Origin: an uncultured Oceanospirillaceae bacterium | GTDB taxonomy: Bacteria; Pseudomonadota; Gammaproteobacteria; Pseudomonadales; Oceanobacteraceae | Assembly (NCBI GenBank): GCA_937974825.1 | Contig: CALJVD010000199.1 | Coordinates: forward strand, 1-6,271 | Reading direction: 5' to 3' | Length of the DNA stretch: 6,271 nucleotides | Shown here: positions 5,964 to 6,271 of the stretch, in pieces | Layout: every line of letters starts with the position of its first letter | Position numbering within the stretch: the first letter of the stretch is position 1 | Made by a program: the position numbers and the translations under genes | The notes under the pieces: model-generated | Databases searched by the model: none | What the model was told of the DNA's origin: nothing | Seen by the model: the letters and a program-made list of their open reading frames with translations, nothing else

Positions 5964-6271
5964 ATGGATTATACCGAACAATTAATTCTTTTTGTTGTAG
6001 CATTTTTAGCTAATTGGTTTTCAGCGTTAGCCGGTGGTGGCGCAGGCTTGATTCAGTTGCCTGCATTGATATTTTTAGGCCTACCTTTCCCTTTAGCTCT
6101 AGCAACTCATAAAATTGCAACGGTAGCCTTAGGAGCCGGTGCCACCTTACGCCATGTGCGTGAGGGACATTTAAATTTAAAGGTGCTGTTGTTGGTCTGT
6201 GCGGCCGGTGTGCCTGCCGTAGTAGCGGGCGTTTTCTTTATTTTAGATGTCGATCCACGCAAGTCGGAAAT
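5964..6271 (+). CDS. TauE/SafE-family membrane permease, N-terminal part
   Basis: The frame stays open to the window edge, giving 102 residues of an integral inner-membrane protein of the TauE/SafE (sulfite exporter, formerly DUF81) family; full members are about 240-270 aa. Hydrophobic segments cover about residues 6-24, 28-62 (probably two passes or a re-entrant part) and 73-94. The family-like signature is AGGGAGLIQLPALIFLG (23-39) followed by ATHKIATV (47-54). HVREGHLN (64-71) forms a short charged loop. Some members export sulfite or organosulfur compounds, but many have unknown substrates, so no substrate is assigned. ATG 5964 has AAAGGG 5 nt upstream. A possible -10 (TATAAA at 5925-5930) lies within the glutaredoxin coding region; I see no good -35 for it. 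Confidence 0.9.
   Translation, partial: MDYTEQLILFVVAFLANWFSALAGGGAGLIQLPALIFLGLPFPLALATHKIATVALGAGATLRHVREGHLNLKVLLLVCAAGVPAVVAGVFFILDVDPRKSE
5968..5973 (-). promoter_or_regulatory. -10 box of the glutaredoxin gene, inside the permease gene
   Basis: A perfect TATAAT on the - strand spans codons 2-4 of the divergent permease gene. Transcription would start near 5961, giving a leader of about 20 nt that contains the AGGAG Shine-Dalgarno. This is the right geometry for the glutaredoxin promoter. No good -35 is seen 16-18 bp further upstream, so the match is only partial. Confidence 0.5.

Noticed and set aside
1..6271. Mobile element, CRISPR array, toxin-antitoxin or defence system
   Set aside because: No transposase, integrase, array of spaced direct repeats, tRNA-linked attachment site or defence domain is visible; every gene has a housekeeping or common accessory family.

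Overview
The window looks like chromosomal housekeeping DNA from a gammaproteobacterium, most likely a marine relative of the Pseudomonas/Oceanospirillales group. That placement is inference. It rests on the class 2 quinone-linked PyrD, the fused RlmKL methyltransferase, an RMF with a long Pseudomonas-like tail, the pyrD-rmf-rlmKL gene order (recalled from Pseudomonas; in Escherichia coli other genes lie between them) and moderate GC with many A/T-ending codons. There is no sign of a mobile element, CRISPR array, tRNA or rRNA. All seven genes look intact; only the last is cut, by the window edge.

Layout. Bases 1-86 are the tail of an upstream transcript, closed by a strong rho-independent terminator. 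pyrD (180-1205, +) follows with its own likely promoter and converges on rmf (1256-1492, -) across one shared bidirectional hairpin (1212-1237). A 163-bp gap, with a small inverted repeat in the rmf leader, separates rmf from the divergent rlmKL (1656-3806, +). rlmKL meets a patatin-like phospholipase gene (3803-4942, -) tail to tail, with the stop codons overlapping in TTAA. The phospholipase gene starts at a TTG with a well-placed Shine-Dalgarno sequence. It is divergent from ribE (5032-5658, +), with overlapping -10-like boxes in the 89-bp gap. ribE converges on a small dithiol glutaredoxin gene (5699-5941, -), which ends in a strong terminator whose T-run overlaps the ribE stop codon. The glutaredoxin gene is divergent from a TauE/SafE-family permease gene (5964 to the window end, +) with only 22 bp between them, and a perfect TATAAT for the glutaredoxin lies inside the permease gene.

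How the genes fit together. No two adjacent complete genes share a strand, so there is no operon in the window and each gene seems to be its own transcription unit. The clearest themes are ribosome biology (RMF hibernation factor beside the 23S rRNA methyltransferase RlmKL), biosynthesis (PyrD for pyrimidines, RibE for riboflavin, the precursor of the FMN that PyrD uses) and thiol/sulfur handling (glutaredoxin beside the TauE/SafE permease). I found no convincing new multi-gene system. The points worth a second look are small: shared or overlapping transcription signals, the RMF tail, the isolated ribE and start-site details.
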